64,000 bases of DNA from positions 51,795-115,794 of the forward strand of contig NZ_CAJHAR010000009.1 in assembly GCF_904846415.1 (NCBI RefSeq), in the 5' to 3' direction. Position numbers and translations under genes: made by a program. The notes beneath the pieces are model-generated. The model worked only from the letters and a program-made list of their open reading frames with translations. It did no database searches and was not told where the DNA came from. Positions 46,174-54,852 of this stretch are shown here, in pieces. Position 1 is the first letter of the stretch; each line of letters starts with the position of its first letter. The stretch comes from Psychrobacter piscatorii (GTDB lineage: Bacteria; Pseudomonadota; Gammaproteobacteria; Pseudomonadales; Moraxellaceae).

Positions 46174-46800
46174 TTAAAACTGTTTGACAAATGCAACGCC
46201 ATATACCCAAGGGCTGATATCGATTTCACCGATATCACTGCCATCTAAAGTAGCATCTGTTTTGATGTCCATATAACGCGCATCGATACGGAAAGCTTCA
46301 GTTGGAGCGAAAGGAATGTCCAAACCGACATGACCGGCCACACCAACGCTATCATCAAGATCTAAATCACCACCGGTAGAGATTCTTTCTTTAAAAAAGG
46401 TCGTATAGTTCACGCCAACACCAACGAATGGCTTGATATTCATTGGCATGTTGTCAGAGTCAAAGTGATATTGCACAGAAAGAGTTGGTGGTAAATGTTG
46501 GGTTTTACCTGTTAAAACTTGTGTGCCATCAGCACTATTTAGATCAAAATCATGATGAAATGGAAGTGCTGCGAGTAGCTCAACACCGACATTGTTGGCA
46601 ATGAAATACTCACCACTGATGGTTGGTTGTATATCGCCGTCAACATCAACAGACAAACCATTATCTAGAGTGCCATTATCACTTTTAGGGTCAACATAAT
46701 GTGCACCAGCCGCAATAGACCAAGTGCCAGCAGGCACAGCAAAAGCAGTAGTCATGGTAAGGGCAGTAGCAGCGGCTAAAACTAGGGATTGTAGTTTCAT
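46174..46800 (-). CDS. OmpW family outer-membrane protein
   Basis: A 208-residue small outer-membrane barrel. A signal peptide (LVLAAATALTMTTAFA) precedes an eight-stranded barrel with the OmpW-family landmarks GTWSIAAGAHYVDPKSDNG, YFIANNVGVELLAALPFHHDF, LPPTLSVQYHF and KPFVGVGVNYTTFF, and a C-terminal aromatic residue (VAFVKQF) for BAM recognition. OmpW proteins pass or receive small hydrophobic molecules; the substrate is unknown. Ribosome binding site GGAA. It is a single gene with its own terminator. Confidence 0.93.
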   Translation of the reverse strand: MKLQSLVLAAATALTMTTAFAVPAGTWSIAAGAHYVDPKSDNGTLDNGLSVDVDGDIQPTISGEYFIANNVGVELLAALPFHHDFDLNSADGTQVLTGKTQHLPPTLSVQYHFDSDNMPMNIKPFVGVGVNYTTFFKERISTGGDLDLDDSVGVAGHVGLDIPFAPTEAFRIDARYMDIKTDATLDGSDIGEIDISPWVYGVAFVKQF

Positions 46801-47182
46801 GATTTGGTTCCTTAATATATTAAAAGGTTATCAGTGCTAAATGAGGGATGACATTGCACACTGATACATAATGTTATAATGGATGATAAAGCGGTAACAT
46901 TATGACTCTATTATAGTATAAAACCACAATTACTGTAAGGTTTTAATTGTGCTTTACTAAGTTTTATTTAATTATTTATAGTAAAGATGATAACTGTATA
47001 ATTATTTTGATTATTTAAAAAATAATTATTGTGAGGTAGGGTATAAGCGTGTTGTGATATTCTGAAAATAGATAGCTAAGAATTATATTGATGATTGCTA
47101 ATGTCTAAACGGTAGAATTGGAAATAAATGGTGATGGCTTACTGAATTGATATTCATGATATGACAAGAGGCGTAATATATT
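46801..47182. other. AT-rich divergent intergenic region with inverted repeats
   Basis: 382 bp between the OmpW-type gene and the zinc-ribbon gene. Two inverted repeats are clear: CACAATTA/TAATTGTG (46925-46951) and ATAATTATTTT/AAAATAATTAT (46998-47029). They may be operators or extruding AT-rich palindromes. I see no gene here. Confidence 0.45.
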
Positions 47183-47410
47183 ATGCTCGGTTATTGTAGC
47201 AACTCTCCACTACGCTGTGAGAATGCGCGTTCTGCAAAGATACTGACTCAGGTAGATTCTTGTTGCCCTGAATGTCATTTATTTTTGGTGCCTGCTCAAG
47301 ACATAACCCAGCAATTGCTCGCTGATGAGCAGTTTTTACGATTTTCTGTTTTATTAATAGTATTGGTGCTATTAATAGCGGTCTATGTTCACTATTTGCA
47401 TGTCACATGA
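47183..47410 (+). CDS. Small zinc-ribbon protein with C-terminal membrane anchor
   Basis: A 75-residue protein. The N-terminal part carries Cys in YCSNSPLRCENA and DSCCPECHLFL, which could bind one zinc in a ribbon-like C-x6-C...C-x2-C arrangement. Residues about 52-70 (FSVLLIVLVLLIAVYVHYL) form one membrane helix, so the ribbon faces the cytosol if the positive-inside rule holds. No family name comes to mind with certainty. It lies 175 bp (to the chosen start) upstream of the Kv-type channel on the same strand, whose own C-terminus ends in CPHCGEVL. A real gene is supported by the clean domain layout, although the ribosome binding site is weak. Confidence 0.62.
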   Translation: MLGYCSNSPLRCENARSAKILTQVDSCCPECHLFLVPAQDITQQLLADEQFLRFSVLLIVLVLLIAVYVHYLHVT

Positions 47411-47585
47411 GGGTTGATTGTGGTTGGTGCTCAATGATTCAGTGTTGCTATTGGCAATTTGAAACTATCTCTATCTTAATTTTTATTGAGATGAGCTGTT
47501 TTGTGACAGAGCGTTCAAGACATATTTTACGATAGTGACTTTATTTTATTTATATAACACCGGTATTTCACCGAATAGGGATGGC

Positions 47586-48569
47586 ATGCTACTCAAATCT
47601 ATAAGGCGCTTGCGTCATTTTGTTTATGATACTTTGCAAAATGATGAACATGACACTTTGTTTAGCCGCTATATTGATTATTTTCTCATATTCCTGATTA
47701 TGACTAATGTGGCCGCTGTGATTGCCGAGTCAGTTGATAGTTGGTATTACCCTTATCAAGATTATTTTACTTGGTTCGAAAACTTCTCCATTGTGATCTT
47801 TTCTATTGAATATTTGCTGCGGCTATGGAGTGTTGCTGAAGCCAAACCGGACAATACAACGTGGAGGCAGCGCTGGGATTGGGTGAGAAGTCCTTCCGCA
47901 CTCATTGATTTGGTAGCCATTGTTCCAGCCTTCTTAAACTTCTTTGTCAATATTGATCTGCGTTTCTTACGTATTTTGCGTTTGTTCCGTATTCTCAAAC
48001 TGACCCGCTATTTTGCGTCCATGCGTATCCTTTTGGTGGTCATCAGTAAAGAACGCGGCTCGTTCCAAGCAGTTATTTTTATATTAATTATTATGATTGT
48101 GACCGCCTCGAGTGGCATTTATTTGGTCGAAAATCATGCGCAGCCAGAAGAGTTTGAGTCAATACCCAAGGCGATGTGGTGGGCTGTGGTAACGCTCACG
48201 ACCGTGGGTTATGGGGATGTCACACCAATCACTAATGCTGGCAAGATATTGGGTGCTATTATTACGATATTGGGTGTGGGTCTAGCGGCACTGCCTGCGG
48301 GTATTTTGGCAACGGGTCTTGCAAATGAGTTGGCGCAGCGCCGTGAAGAGCTTGAGCAACATTTTCGTGAGCAACTGATCGATAGCGACTTTGATTTGGT
48401 ACAAAATCAGATGATGATTGATAAGATTCGCCGAGAGCTAGGATTAGACAAAGAGCAAGCACAAAATATCGTATTACAAGTACTGCGTGAACAAGAACTT
48501 GAGCGGCGAGAAAGAGAAGTAGAAGTGCGTCAAAAGAATTTTTGCCCACATTGCGGTGAGGTTTTATAG
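47586..48569 (+). CDS. Kv-type six-helix potassium channel / ion transporter
   Basis: A roughly 327-residue voltage-gated-type channel subunit. Six membrane segments are visible, with an S4-like helix (RFLRILRLFRILKLTRY) carrying regularly spaced arginines, and a pore loop with the potassium selectivity filter TTVGYGD. The cytosolic C-terminus is a long charged coiled coil (ELAQRREELEQHFREQL to EQELERREREVEVRQ) that probably tetramerises, ending in CPHCGEVL, a half zinc ribbon. The ATG at 47586 with AGGGA upstream is preferred over a GTG 17 codons earlier. Confidence 0.88.
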   Translation: MLLKSIRRLRHFVYDTLQNDEHDTLFSRYIDYFLIFLIMTNVAAVIAESVDSWYYPYQDYFTWFENFSIVIFSIEYLLRLWSVAEAKPDNTTWRQRWDWVRSPSALIDLVAIVPAFLNFFVNIDLRFLRILRLFRILKLTRYFASMRILLVVISKERGSFQAVIFILIIMIVTASSGIYLVENHAQPEEFESIPKAMWWAVVTLTTVGYGDVTPITNAGKILGAIITILGVGLAALPAGILATGLANELAQRREELEQHFREQLIDSDFDLVQNQMMIDKIRRELGLDKEQAQNIVLQVLREQELERREREVEVRQKNFCPHCGEVL

Positions 48570-48644
48570 CTCAGTATCTATCAGGCAATCATAGAAATTT
48601 ATGCTTAAAATTTCTAGAAACAAGTATATTTGGCAGGAAACATA

Positions 48645-48682
48645 AAAGGGTACTGTGTGATTGAGACGCAGTACCTTTTTTA
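48645..48682. terminator. Bidirectional terminator between channel and TerD-family genes
   Basis: GGTACTGTGT / ACGCAGTACC stem (one G-T pair) with a 7-nt loop followed by T6, between convergent genes. Confidence 0.85.
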
Positions 48683-48702
48683 GATTTTATGATTGGCTAA
48701 CG

Positions 48703-49350
48703 CTATATTCCTTGAGGAATCGGTAGCGCCCGTGCCAATTCATGTGCGACTTCTTGTGCTGCATTCGATAGATCTTCAGCGCTCAATGGTAAGTTTTGTA
48801 GGGTTAAATGCCAATCATCAACAGATCGGCGCAAATGAGCCACCCAAAGCGTCTTACAATCACGTGGGAGCTGCTTTAGGTTGACTTCAAAACAGCGGTT
48901 ACCCTCATCATCACTCAAATGAATCTCACCTTTTTTGACCCTAGAGAGTGAATGCCCGTGATAGGAGTTGGCAATCAAAGCGATATGAGTGATATGTAAG
49001 GGAATTTCTTCTAGCTCCAGTCTAATTTGTTCTTGATCAAGCGGAGCCAAATACATGGCTTGCTCTCCGCGATCCTTACCGTTTAGACTGTCTCCTTGGT
49101 GCTTGACGGACTCAGCTTTGTCACGTAATTGTTTGAACCAGACAATATCACTAATGATGCAATTGTCATCATACAATACGCAAGCCAAGTCGATATCTAC
49201 CGCGCTTTTGTCCTTTTTAAAACGCTTAAACAACCCTTTTGGCTCGATCTTAGTAAACTCATAGTTGAGCGCAAAAAATAACGTTCCCGTATCCAAGCCC
49301 AGTCCTCTTAAACTGTCGGAAAGCAGCGGTGATGGGGCAGTGGTCGGCAT
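48703..49350 (-). CDS. TerD family stress protein
   Basis: A 215-residue protein with the TerD fold. Family landmarks: VDIDLACVLYDDNCIISDIVWF, then HQGDSLNGKDRGEQ (the calcium-binding GD.L.G region, with fewer acidic residues than in canonical TerD), IRLELEEIPLHITHIALIANSY, and FEVNLKQLPRDCKTLWVAHLRRSVDDWHL. TerD proteins respond to tellurite, oxidative stress and phage. This one stands alone without the rest of a ter operon and follows the WYL regulator gene after 49 bp with a GGAA ribosome binding site, so the two are likely co-transcribed. Confidence 0.85.
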   Translation of the reverse strand: MPTTAPSPLLSDSLRGLGLDTGTLFFALNYEFTKIEPKGLFKRFKKDKSAVDIDLACVLYDDNCIISDIVWFKQLRDKAESVKHQGDSLNGKDRGEQAMYLAPLDQEQIRLELEEIPLHITHIALIANSYHGHSLSRVKKGEIHLSDDEGNRCFEVNLKQLPRDCKTLWVAHLRRSVDDWHLTLQNLPLSAEDLSNAAQEVAHELARALPIPQGI

Positions 49351-49399
49351 AATATTCCTTTTTAATTTTTAGTGGTTAACGATTATTGTCATTCGAGTG

Positions 49400-50524
49400 T
49401 TATTCGTTATTCGTCATTGCAGGTTGGTCCAATACTGCTTGATAAAGGAGTGCAGGCTTGGCGTCCAACAGGCCACTGCCAAAACCACGTAACCACCAAA
49501 CCAGCTGTGAGGTCAAATTAACAGTCGCTTTTATCGTCAGGGTGTCGTCGTTTGATGTGACGATTTGATCATCACTCAGCTTGCTCTCCGTGAGGCTTCT
49601 GCCTGCCTGTTGCGTAAATTGTAGCTCAACAGCTGTATTTTTACCACGCTCAGCCAGTTCACCAAACAACGGATGGCTAAAGCCCATGCTGCCTTCATCC
49701 AAATAAGTATCGAGCTGAAAGTTATCTGGTGTCTGTGCTGCGCTCTCTAAAATCTCGACTCTATCAAATCGATGCAGCGCAAAAGTGCGGATGGTGGCTT
49801 TTGGGTCATCGGTACGAGTCGCCAGTAGGTAAATAATCACGCCACGCTGGATAATGGCAATAGGATTTAGTGTGTATTCACTGGCCTCTGACTTATTGCT
49901 GCGAGTGTAGCAGGCATTAATTTGCAACTGATAAAACAATGCATGGTAAATGTTGTCTTTGCTATCTAAATCTATATCTGGGGCAATAAGTGGTTGGGTA
50001 GCAGGTTCGATACGCACGCGGTCTATCCATGAATGCGTGACTTTACTGTTTTTGAGCTGTCTTCTTGCTAGATCAAACCACGGGAATAGCTCATCTAAAA
50101 TCACAGGTGGCAACAGCTGAGTGAGATTGGCCTCAACCATGTTAAAGGCAACTGCTTGCGATAGATTCATATGCGGCAAGCTTTGTAGCGGTGCGTCTTC
50201 CTTCCAGCGCCAACCTTGTGGATTGGCATTGTTTTTTTCGATAGGAAAGCGTTTGGCCAATGCGTTCAAATCACGTTGCACGGTACGCAGGCTAATGTCA
50301 AAACCGGCCATCATGAGCTGTTCATAAATATGTGTCGTACCTACCCAGCGATTGCGCTGCAGCTGTGACAGTACTTGCCATTGACGAGCCGTTGTTGCTG
50401 CCCCGTGACGATTATCTTGGGTCTCTTTTAACACATCATTTTCTGCCGCCTCTATGGCAATCGCTTGCTCATCAGAATCTGACTGAGCTTGGATGTTCTC
50501 GGCGTTAGTAGAATGTAAAGTCAT
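49400..50524 (-). CDS. WYL-domain transcriptional regulator
   Basis: A 374-residue regulator. After 45 acidic residues, a DeoR-type winged helix (RQWQVLSQLQRNRWVGTTHIYEQLMMAGFDISLRTVQRDLNALAKRF) leads to a WYL domain (about 195-300) with NPIAIIQRGVIIYLLATRTDD and FALHRFDRVEIL, then a C-terminal WCX extension ending near WWLRGFGSGL. WYL domains sense nucleic acids or nucleotides and often control stress or defence genes. The downstream TerD gene is the obvious target. An 11-bp tandem repeat array lies about 100-170 bp upstream of the start, which has an AAGGGT ribosome binding site. Confidence 0.9.
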   Translation of the reverse strand: MTLHSTNAENIQAQSDSDEQAIAIEAAENDVLKETQDNRHGAATTARQWQVLSQLQRNRWVGTTHIYEQLMMAGFDISLRTVQRDLNALAKRFPIEKNNANPQGWRWKEDAPLQSLPHMNLSQAVAFNMVEANLTQLLPPVILDELFPWFDLARRQLKNSKVTHSWIDRVRIEPATQPLIAPDIDLDSKDNIYHALFYQLQINACYTRSNKSEASEYTLNPIAIIQRGVIIYLLATRTDDPKATIRTFALHRFDRVEILESAAQTPDNFQLDTYLDEGSMGFSHPLFGELAERGKNTAVELQFTQQAGRSLTESKLSDDQIVTSNDDTLTIKATVNLTSQLVWWLRGFGSGLLDAKPALLYQAVLDQPAMTNNE

Positions 50525-50607
50525 TAAAAAATACCCTTTATAAAGTCACAGGTCATTGTTCTACAGATTTTGGCTAGTTGTTTATCATCTCAGAAAAGTA
50601 TCAAAGC

Positions 50608-50693
50608 GTCTAGGGACGTTCGTATACATTTAGGCATCGTTTAGGCGCTGTCTAGGCGCCGTCTAAACATAGTCTAGAAACGTCCTAATTATC
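50608..50693. repeat. Array of degenerate 11-bp tandem repeats upstream of WYL regulator gene
   Basis: Six consecutive 11-bp units run from 50628 to 50693: ATTTAGGCATC, GTTTAGGCGCT, GTCTAGGCGCC, GTCTAAACATA, GTCTAGAAACG, TCCTAATTATC. A further copy, GTCTAGGGACG, lies at 50608-50618. T at unit positions 2 and 4 and A at 5 are almost always kept (the last unit has C at 2). The period is close to one DNA helical turn, so the conserved T-A steps face the same side. Confidence 0.72.
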
Positions 50694-50718
50694 ATTTTGG
50701 TGTGTTGTCATTGACACT

Positions 50719-53508
50719 TTAAGCTTCACTTTGCTCACGGTTATCAATGACGTCACTATCGTTATTTTCGCCTTTACGTTTTTCTTTTTTTATTTTGTCC
50801 TCTTTTTTTTGGCGCTTAGCTTTGCGTTTTTTCTTCTCTTTCTTTTTTGACTTTTTATCATCTACCTCATCGTCGCCGTCTTGGTTCTCATCCCATAGCA
50901 TCAGACGATTTAGAACTTTGCCAAATAGGGTGTCCTTGCGGTAGCGACCTTTTTTATTCATGGTATCGATGGGTAGGCCTGTCATCAAGGTCAATGCTTC
51001 ACTCAAGGTATAAACGCCATAAATATGAAAGTCGCCGTCTTTTACTGCAGCAATGATATCGTCGCGTAGCATGAGCTGTTTGACATTGGCCATCGGAATG
51101 ACCACGCCTTGAGCGCCCGTCAACTCTTGCTCACGGCACGCATCAAAAAAGCCGGCGATTTTGGCATTGATACCACCAACTGCTTGCACTTCGCCCAGCT
51201 GATTCATAGAACCAGTAATGGCAAAGGATTGATCAATAGGGATATTTGCTAAGGCGGATAGTAGCGCACAACCTTCGCTAACGGTGGCACTATCACCATC
51301 GATATGGGCGTAGCTTTGTTCAAACGCGAGCGAAGCGCTAAAATTTAGCGCATGGTGTTGGCTAAATAACGCACGCAAATAACTGGTCATGATCAACATA
51401 CCCTTAGCGTGCAAGCTACCACCCAAGTCTACATCACGCTCGATATCGAGGATTTCACCTGCGCCAATATTGGGCTGAATAACAGCAGTGAGGCGCGCCG
51501 GCATGCCAAACTCACTATCGGCATAGCTGACGACGGTCAGAGCGTTGACTTGCCCAACCGCACTGCCTTGGGTTTGAATCAGCTGCTGGCCGTTTTTGAG
51601 TTCGTCCCAGTATAGATCGCGCAAATATCCTGAGCGCTCATCCATGTCGTCGATTGCCTGAATGACATGATCTGCTGTCACCATTGTCTCATTATTTAAA
51701 CGAGCATGACGGTTTGATTCATGCAACAGTTTAATCAACAAATCACTGTGTAGGCTTAAACGGTCCTGCTCTTCGGCTTGCAAGCTCAAATGCTCAAGTA
51801 ACGTGGCTTGCGCGCTACTATCGAATGGATAAAGGTCGGCATAATCAATGATGTCTGCCATTTTCGCTACCAGTGCCAATTCATGCTCGCTGGTGCGCGT
51901 CACATCATCATGAAAGTCCGCACGAACTTTAAACACCGCATCAAACTCAGGCTCAAGCTCTAGCAGCTCATAATATAAGTCTGCTTCACCTAATAAGATC
52001 ACTTTGATATCAAGATCAATGGGCGCTGGTGATAAAGACAAGCTACCTGTTAAGGTCAGCATTTGCTCAAGGCTTGAGAGTTTGATTTTGCGTGACTGTA
52101 GCGCGCGCTTTAGACCCTGCCATGCATAAGGATGCTCAAGTAAATGGCTAGCTTCTAGCAGCAGGTAGCCGCCATTGGCACGGTGTAGGGCACCTGCGCG
52201 AATCATGCTGACATCCGTCGTTACAGTCCCTAATTGGGTAATTTGCTCAACATGACCCAACAAATTAAGGTGAGTCGGTAGGTCTTCAAAGACAACAGGT
52301 GCGCCACTGTCTGGTGCGTGACTGACAATGACATTGACCGCGTAACGGCTGGGTGTTGTGGTCAATACAGCTGTCACAAATTCTTCATCATCGCCGTTAA
52401 CGATACGCTCTACATGAGTAACCATATCGGAAAATACGGCTTTGAGATAATCAACAACAAGCGGGTGCGTGGCAAATTGCTCATAAACAGGCGCAAACAA
52501 AGGTTGTAATGCACGGCGCGCGATACTGCGATGCAGTGATTCTATCGCATCGTTGGCTTCGTCTTCTAACTGCTCTAACGCAATGGTTAGTTGACTGAGG
52601 CGCTTTTGCATATGGTTTTTCTGTACAAAGTTATTTAACTCAGCCTCGTACTCACTGTTACCATACTCAGAGTTTTGAGCGTTGTTTTGATCTTCATCAG
52701 GGTTAGTCTTATCGTTGCTCAGTATGTTGACTTTTTGGTTATCATTTCTTGGTGATAAGTCTTCATTATTGTTAGATGATTCAGAAGCCTTTATAGGGTT
52801 GCTGCTACTGTCTGTCGTCAGCTGACTGGGATGGACAAAAACTGCCTTATTATCAAATGAGCGAAACGTTAAGGCGAGGTCATACTGCTTGCCCTCAGCG
52901 TTTAGCGCGTCGTAAGCATGACTCTCTTTTTGGTGCGTGCTGTTCTTGATTGCTTCGATTTTGCTTTGATACTGGTCACTACGAAAGCGTTGGCTTAGTC
53001 GCTTTTTCGCTTGTTGCCACAAGTTATTGACCTGCTGTTGTAGCAAGGCGGCTTGCCCCGCAGGTAGACGCAGAGCCAGTGGCGTACGTGGATCAGTAAA
53101 GTTGTGCACATATACCCAATCATCAGGCGTTGGTGCATCGGCGGCAATACGGGCCAACAGGCGACTGATGACAGTACGCTTACCCAAGCCGTTCTCGCCA
53201 GCAGCAAACACATGATAGCCACTTGCTTTGATGTCTAACGCAGTGTGTAAGGCTTTGAGTGCACGCTGTTGACCGAAGCCAACATCTAAGTCAGGCGCAG
53301 TACGTGTGTCTGTAGGCAACTCATCAGGGTCGCTATAGCGTTTTAGTTGCTCAGCCGAAATACGGCAGCTTTTTTGAACCTCAGTAAAAATAGGATTTGG
53401 GGCGTTAGATGTTATTTGTCCGTCGTCTTGTGAGTCAGCGGTAGGTGGCACCATATTATTAGCGTCTTTTGATATTTGAGATATAGGGGTATAGGATTGT
53501 TCGGTCAT
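50719..53508 (-). CDS. Lon-like ATP-dependent protease (LonB/AAA_32 type)
   Basis: A 929-residue Lon-related protease. A degenerate P-loop AGENGLGKRT lies near residue 104, followed by a middle AAA region interrupted by a polar, Asn/Asp-rich insert (about 235-295). Next comes the VIQPNIGAGEILDIERDVDLGGSLHAKG segment, then the Lon proteolytic domain with Ser740 (DGDSATVSEG) and Lys783 (GGINAKIAGF) as the catalytic pair. The last 55 residues are an extreme Lys/Glu/Asp-rich tail. The N-terminal substrate domain of LonA is absent. It probably degrades regulatory or damaged proteins in the cytosol. It sits upstream of the WYL regulator gene on the same strand. Confidence 0.9.
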   Translation of the reverse strand: MTEQSYTPISQISKDANNMVPPTADSQDDGQITSNAPNPIFTEVQKSCRISAEQLKRYSDPDELPTDTRTAPDLDVGFGQQRALKALHTALDIKASGYHVFAAGENGLGKRTVISRLLARIAADAPTPDDWVYVHNFTDPRTPLALRLPAGQAALLQQQVNNLWQQAKKRLSQRFRSDQYQSKIEAIKNSTHQKESHAYDALNAEGKQYDLALTFRSFDNKAVFVHPSQLTTDSSSNPIKASESSNNNEDLSPRNDNQKVNILSNDKTNPDEDQNNAQNSEYGNSEYEAELNNFVQKNHMQKRLSQLTIALEQLEDEANDAIESLHRSIARRALQPLFAPVYEQFATHPLVVDYLKAVFSDMVTHVERIVNGDDEEFVTAVLTTTPSRYAVNVIVSHAPDSGAPVVFEDLPTHLNLLGHVEQITQLGTVTTDVSMIRAGALHRANGGYLLLEASHLLEHPYAWQGLKRALQSRKIKLSSLEQMLTLTGSLSLSPAPIDLDIKVILLGEADLYYELLELEPEFDAVFKVRADFHDDVTRTSEHELALVAKMADIIDYADLYPFDSSAQATLLEHLSLQAEEQDRLSLHSDLLIKLLHESNRHARLNNETMVTADHVIQAIDDMDERSGYLRDLYWDELKNGQQLIQTQGSAVGQVNALTVVSYADSEFGMPARLTAVIQPNIGAGEILDIERDVDLGGSLHAKGMLIMTSYLRALFSQHHALNFSASLAFEQSYAHIDGDSATVSEGCALLSALANIPIDQSFAITGSMNQLGEVQAVGGINAKIAGFFDACREQELTGAQGVVIPMANVKQLMLRDDIIAAVKDGDFHIYGVYTLSEALTLMTGLPIDTMNKKGRYRKDTLFGKVLNRLMLWDENQDGDDEVDDKKSKKKEKKKRKAKRQKKEDKIKKEKRKGENNDSDVIDNREQSEA

Positions 53509-53864
53509 AGGTTTTTGAGAAATCGTCTTAAAAGTATTGAAAGAGTATGAGGGACAATATATTTATTCTGGTCATGCGCGCATTGAACTTTTTATAATTA
53601 ATAGTGACATCTTACAAGATATAGTCACATTTTAGCGAAGTCATTAAGCGCAGTTTTGTATCATATTTACAGAAATCTTTGATCATGATAAACGAAAAAT
53701 AAAGAAACTAGGCAAGGCGTTTTATGCTGTTAACGCAGAATAACGCGTCATGAACGGTGCAGATAGTATAAGATGTCCCACATTGGCGCAATCTGCAACT
53801 ATTCAATGAGCAGACTGCATGATAAAATAGGCGGTTCACATGTCAAAACTGGATAACTCGTTGT
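53509..53864. other. Divergent intergenic region, lon-like gene and rsmG
   Basis: 356 bp. I see no gene, no parS-like site and no terminator here. It should hold both divergent promoters, which I cannot define with confidence. Confidence 0.4.
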
Positions 53865-54581
53865 ATGTCAGCTTCCGCTAAAACCTCTTCGTCGTCTACT
53901 AGCACGGGTCATATCAATATTGATCCGACTGGCTTTGTGAAGCTTGGCTCACAATTGCCAAAGCTGGCCAGTATCTTAGCACAAGCCGTAAATGAGCTAA
54001 GTCTATCACTAAGTGAGAAACAGCAGCGCACGTTATTATTGTACTTAGACCAGCTTTTGTTGTGGAATAAGGCGTATAATCTGACCGCCATCACCGATCC
54101 AGAAGAAGCGCTGATCAAACATGTGATTGATTGCTTGTCTATTATAACGCATTTGCCGACAGGGTCGCTGCTTGATATCGGTACAGGCGCAGGGTTGCCT
54201 GCAGTGATTATTGCGATTTGTCAGCCTGAGCGCCCGTGTACAGCCCTTGATAGTAATCAAAAAAAGATTCGCTTTATCAAGCAGATCAGCAGTGAGCTTG
54301 GCTTACGTAATATGCAACCGATCGCTTCGCGTATTGAAGCGCACGAAGCCAGCTATGATGTGGTGACTTCTAGAGCGTTTGCCAGTTTGATAGATTTTGT
54401 TGAAGTAGCGCAGCCGAGATTGGCAGATGACGGTTATTTGTGTGCTATGAAAGGCAAAGCACCGAGCGATGAAGAGCTGCAAGCGCTCGATAGTGATTGG
54501 CACATTAAGACGATTAAGCTGACAGTACCGCGTCTGCATGATAGTCGTCATTTGATTGAAATGTCTGCTAAAAATGCCTGA
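53865..54581 (+). CDS. rsmG: 16S rRNA (guanine527-N7)-methyltransferase
   Basis: RsmG (GidB), 238 residues. It methylates G527 of 16S rRNA using S-adenosylmethionine. The motif LLDIGTGAGLPAVIIAI (SAM site) and VTSRAFASLIDFVEVAQP are diagnostic, as is LDQLLLWNKAYNLTAITDPEEALIKHVIDCLS before them. It has about 25 extra Ser/Thr-rich residues at the N-terminus compared with most members. It heads the rsmG-parA-parB order common near replication origins; mnmG is not upstream here. Confidence 0.96.
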   Translation: MSASAKTSSSSTSTGHINIDPTGFVKLGSQLPKLASILAQAVNELSLSLSEKQQRTLLLYLDQLLLWNKAYNLTAITDPEEALIKHVIDCLSIITHLPTGSLLDIGTGAGLPAVIIAICQPERPCTALDSNQKKIRFIKQISSELGLRNMQPIASRIEAHEASYDVVTSRAFASLIDFVEVAQPRLADDGYLCAMKGKAPSDEELQALDSDWHIKTIKLTVPRLHDSRHLIEMSAKNA

Positions 54582-54700
54582 ATGGTAGATACTTCTCAGT
54601 CATGAAACAGCAGTCGTTTTTTTGTGAAACGCAGTTTACGTTTGTACCTAAATGGCATAGTATTTAAAAGCACTGAAAATATACAAACGAAAATTGGGTA

Positions 54701-54726
54701 ATTTATAAAAGAATTTTTTTATAAAT
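54701..54726. promoter_or_regulatory. AT-rich inverted repeat upstream of parA
   Basis: ATTTATAAAA / TTTTATAAAT, 10-bp arms with a 6-nt spacer, about 125 bp upstream of the parA start. It is the only structured element in the 270-bp rsmG-parA gap and may overlap the parA promoter. Confidence 0.3.
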
Positions 54727-54852
54727 GGCTGCCCTTCATGAAGCGCTGAGTTAGCAGCACTGCATAAGCATATAAGATTGAGCGGCAAATTCTGCGTCAA
54801 ATAAATTAAAAGAAAAAGTCAGTAACAGACCTTAATAAAATTGAGTGAGTGT

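Noticed and set aside
46998..47029. AT-rich inverted repeat as a terminator
   Set aside because: It lies between divergent genes, where no transcript should end, and the composition makes such repeats likely by chance.
50608..50693. Repeat array as a CRISPR or iteron origin
   Set aside because: Units are 11 bp without spacers, too short for CRISPR, and no replication initiator gene is near; a regulator-binding array fits better.
54600..54660. Possible parS site near GTGAAAC between rsmG and parA
   Set aside because: Only half of the palindrome is there; the other arm does not match, so I do not call a parS.
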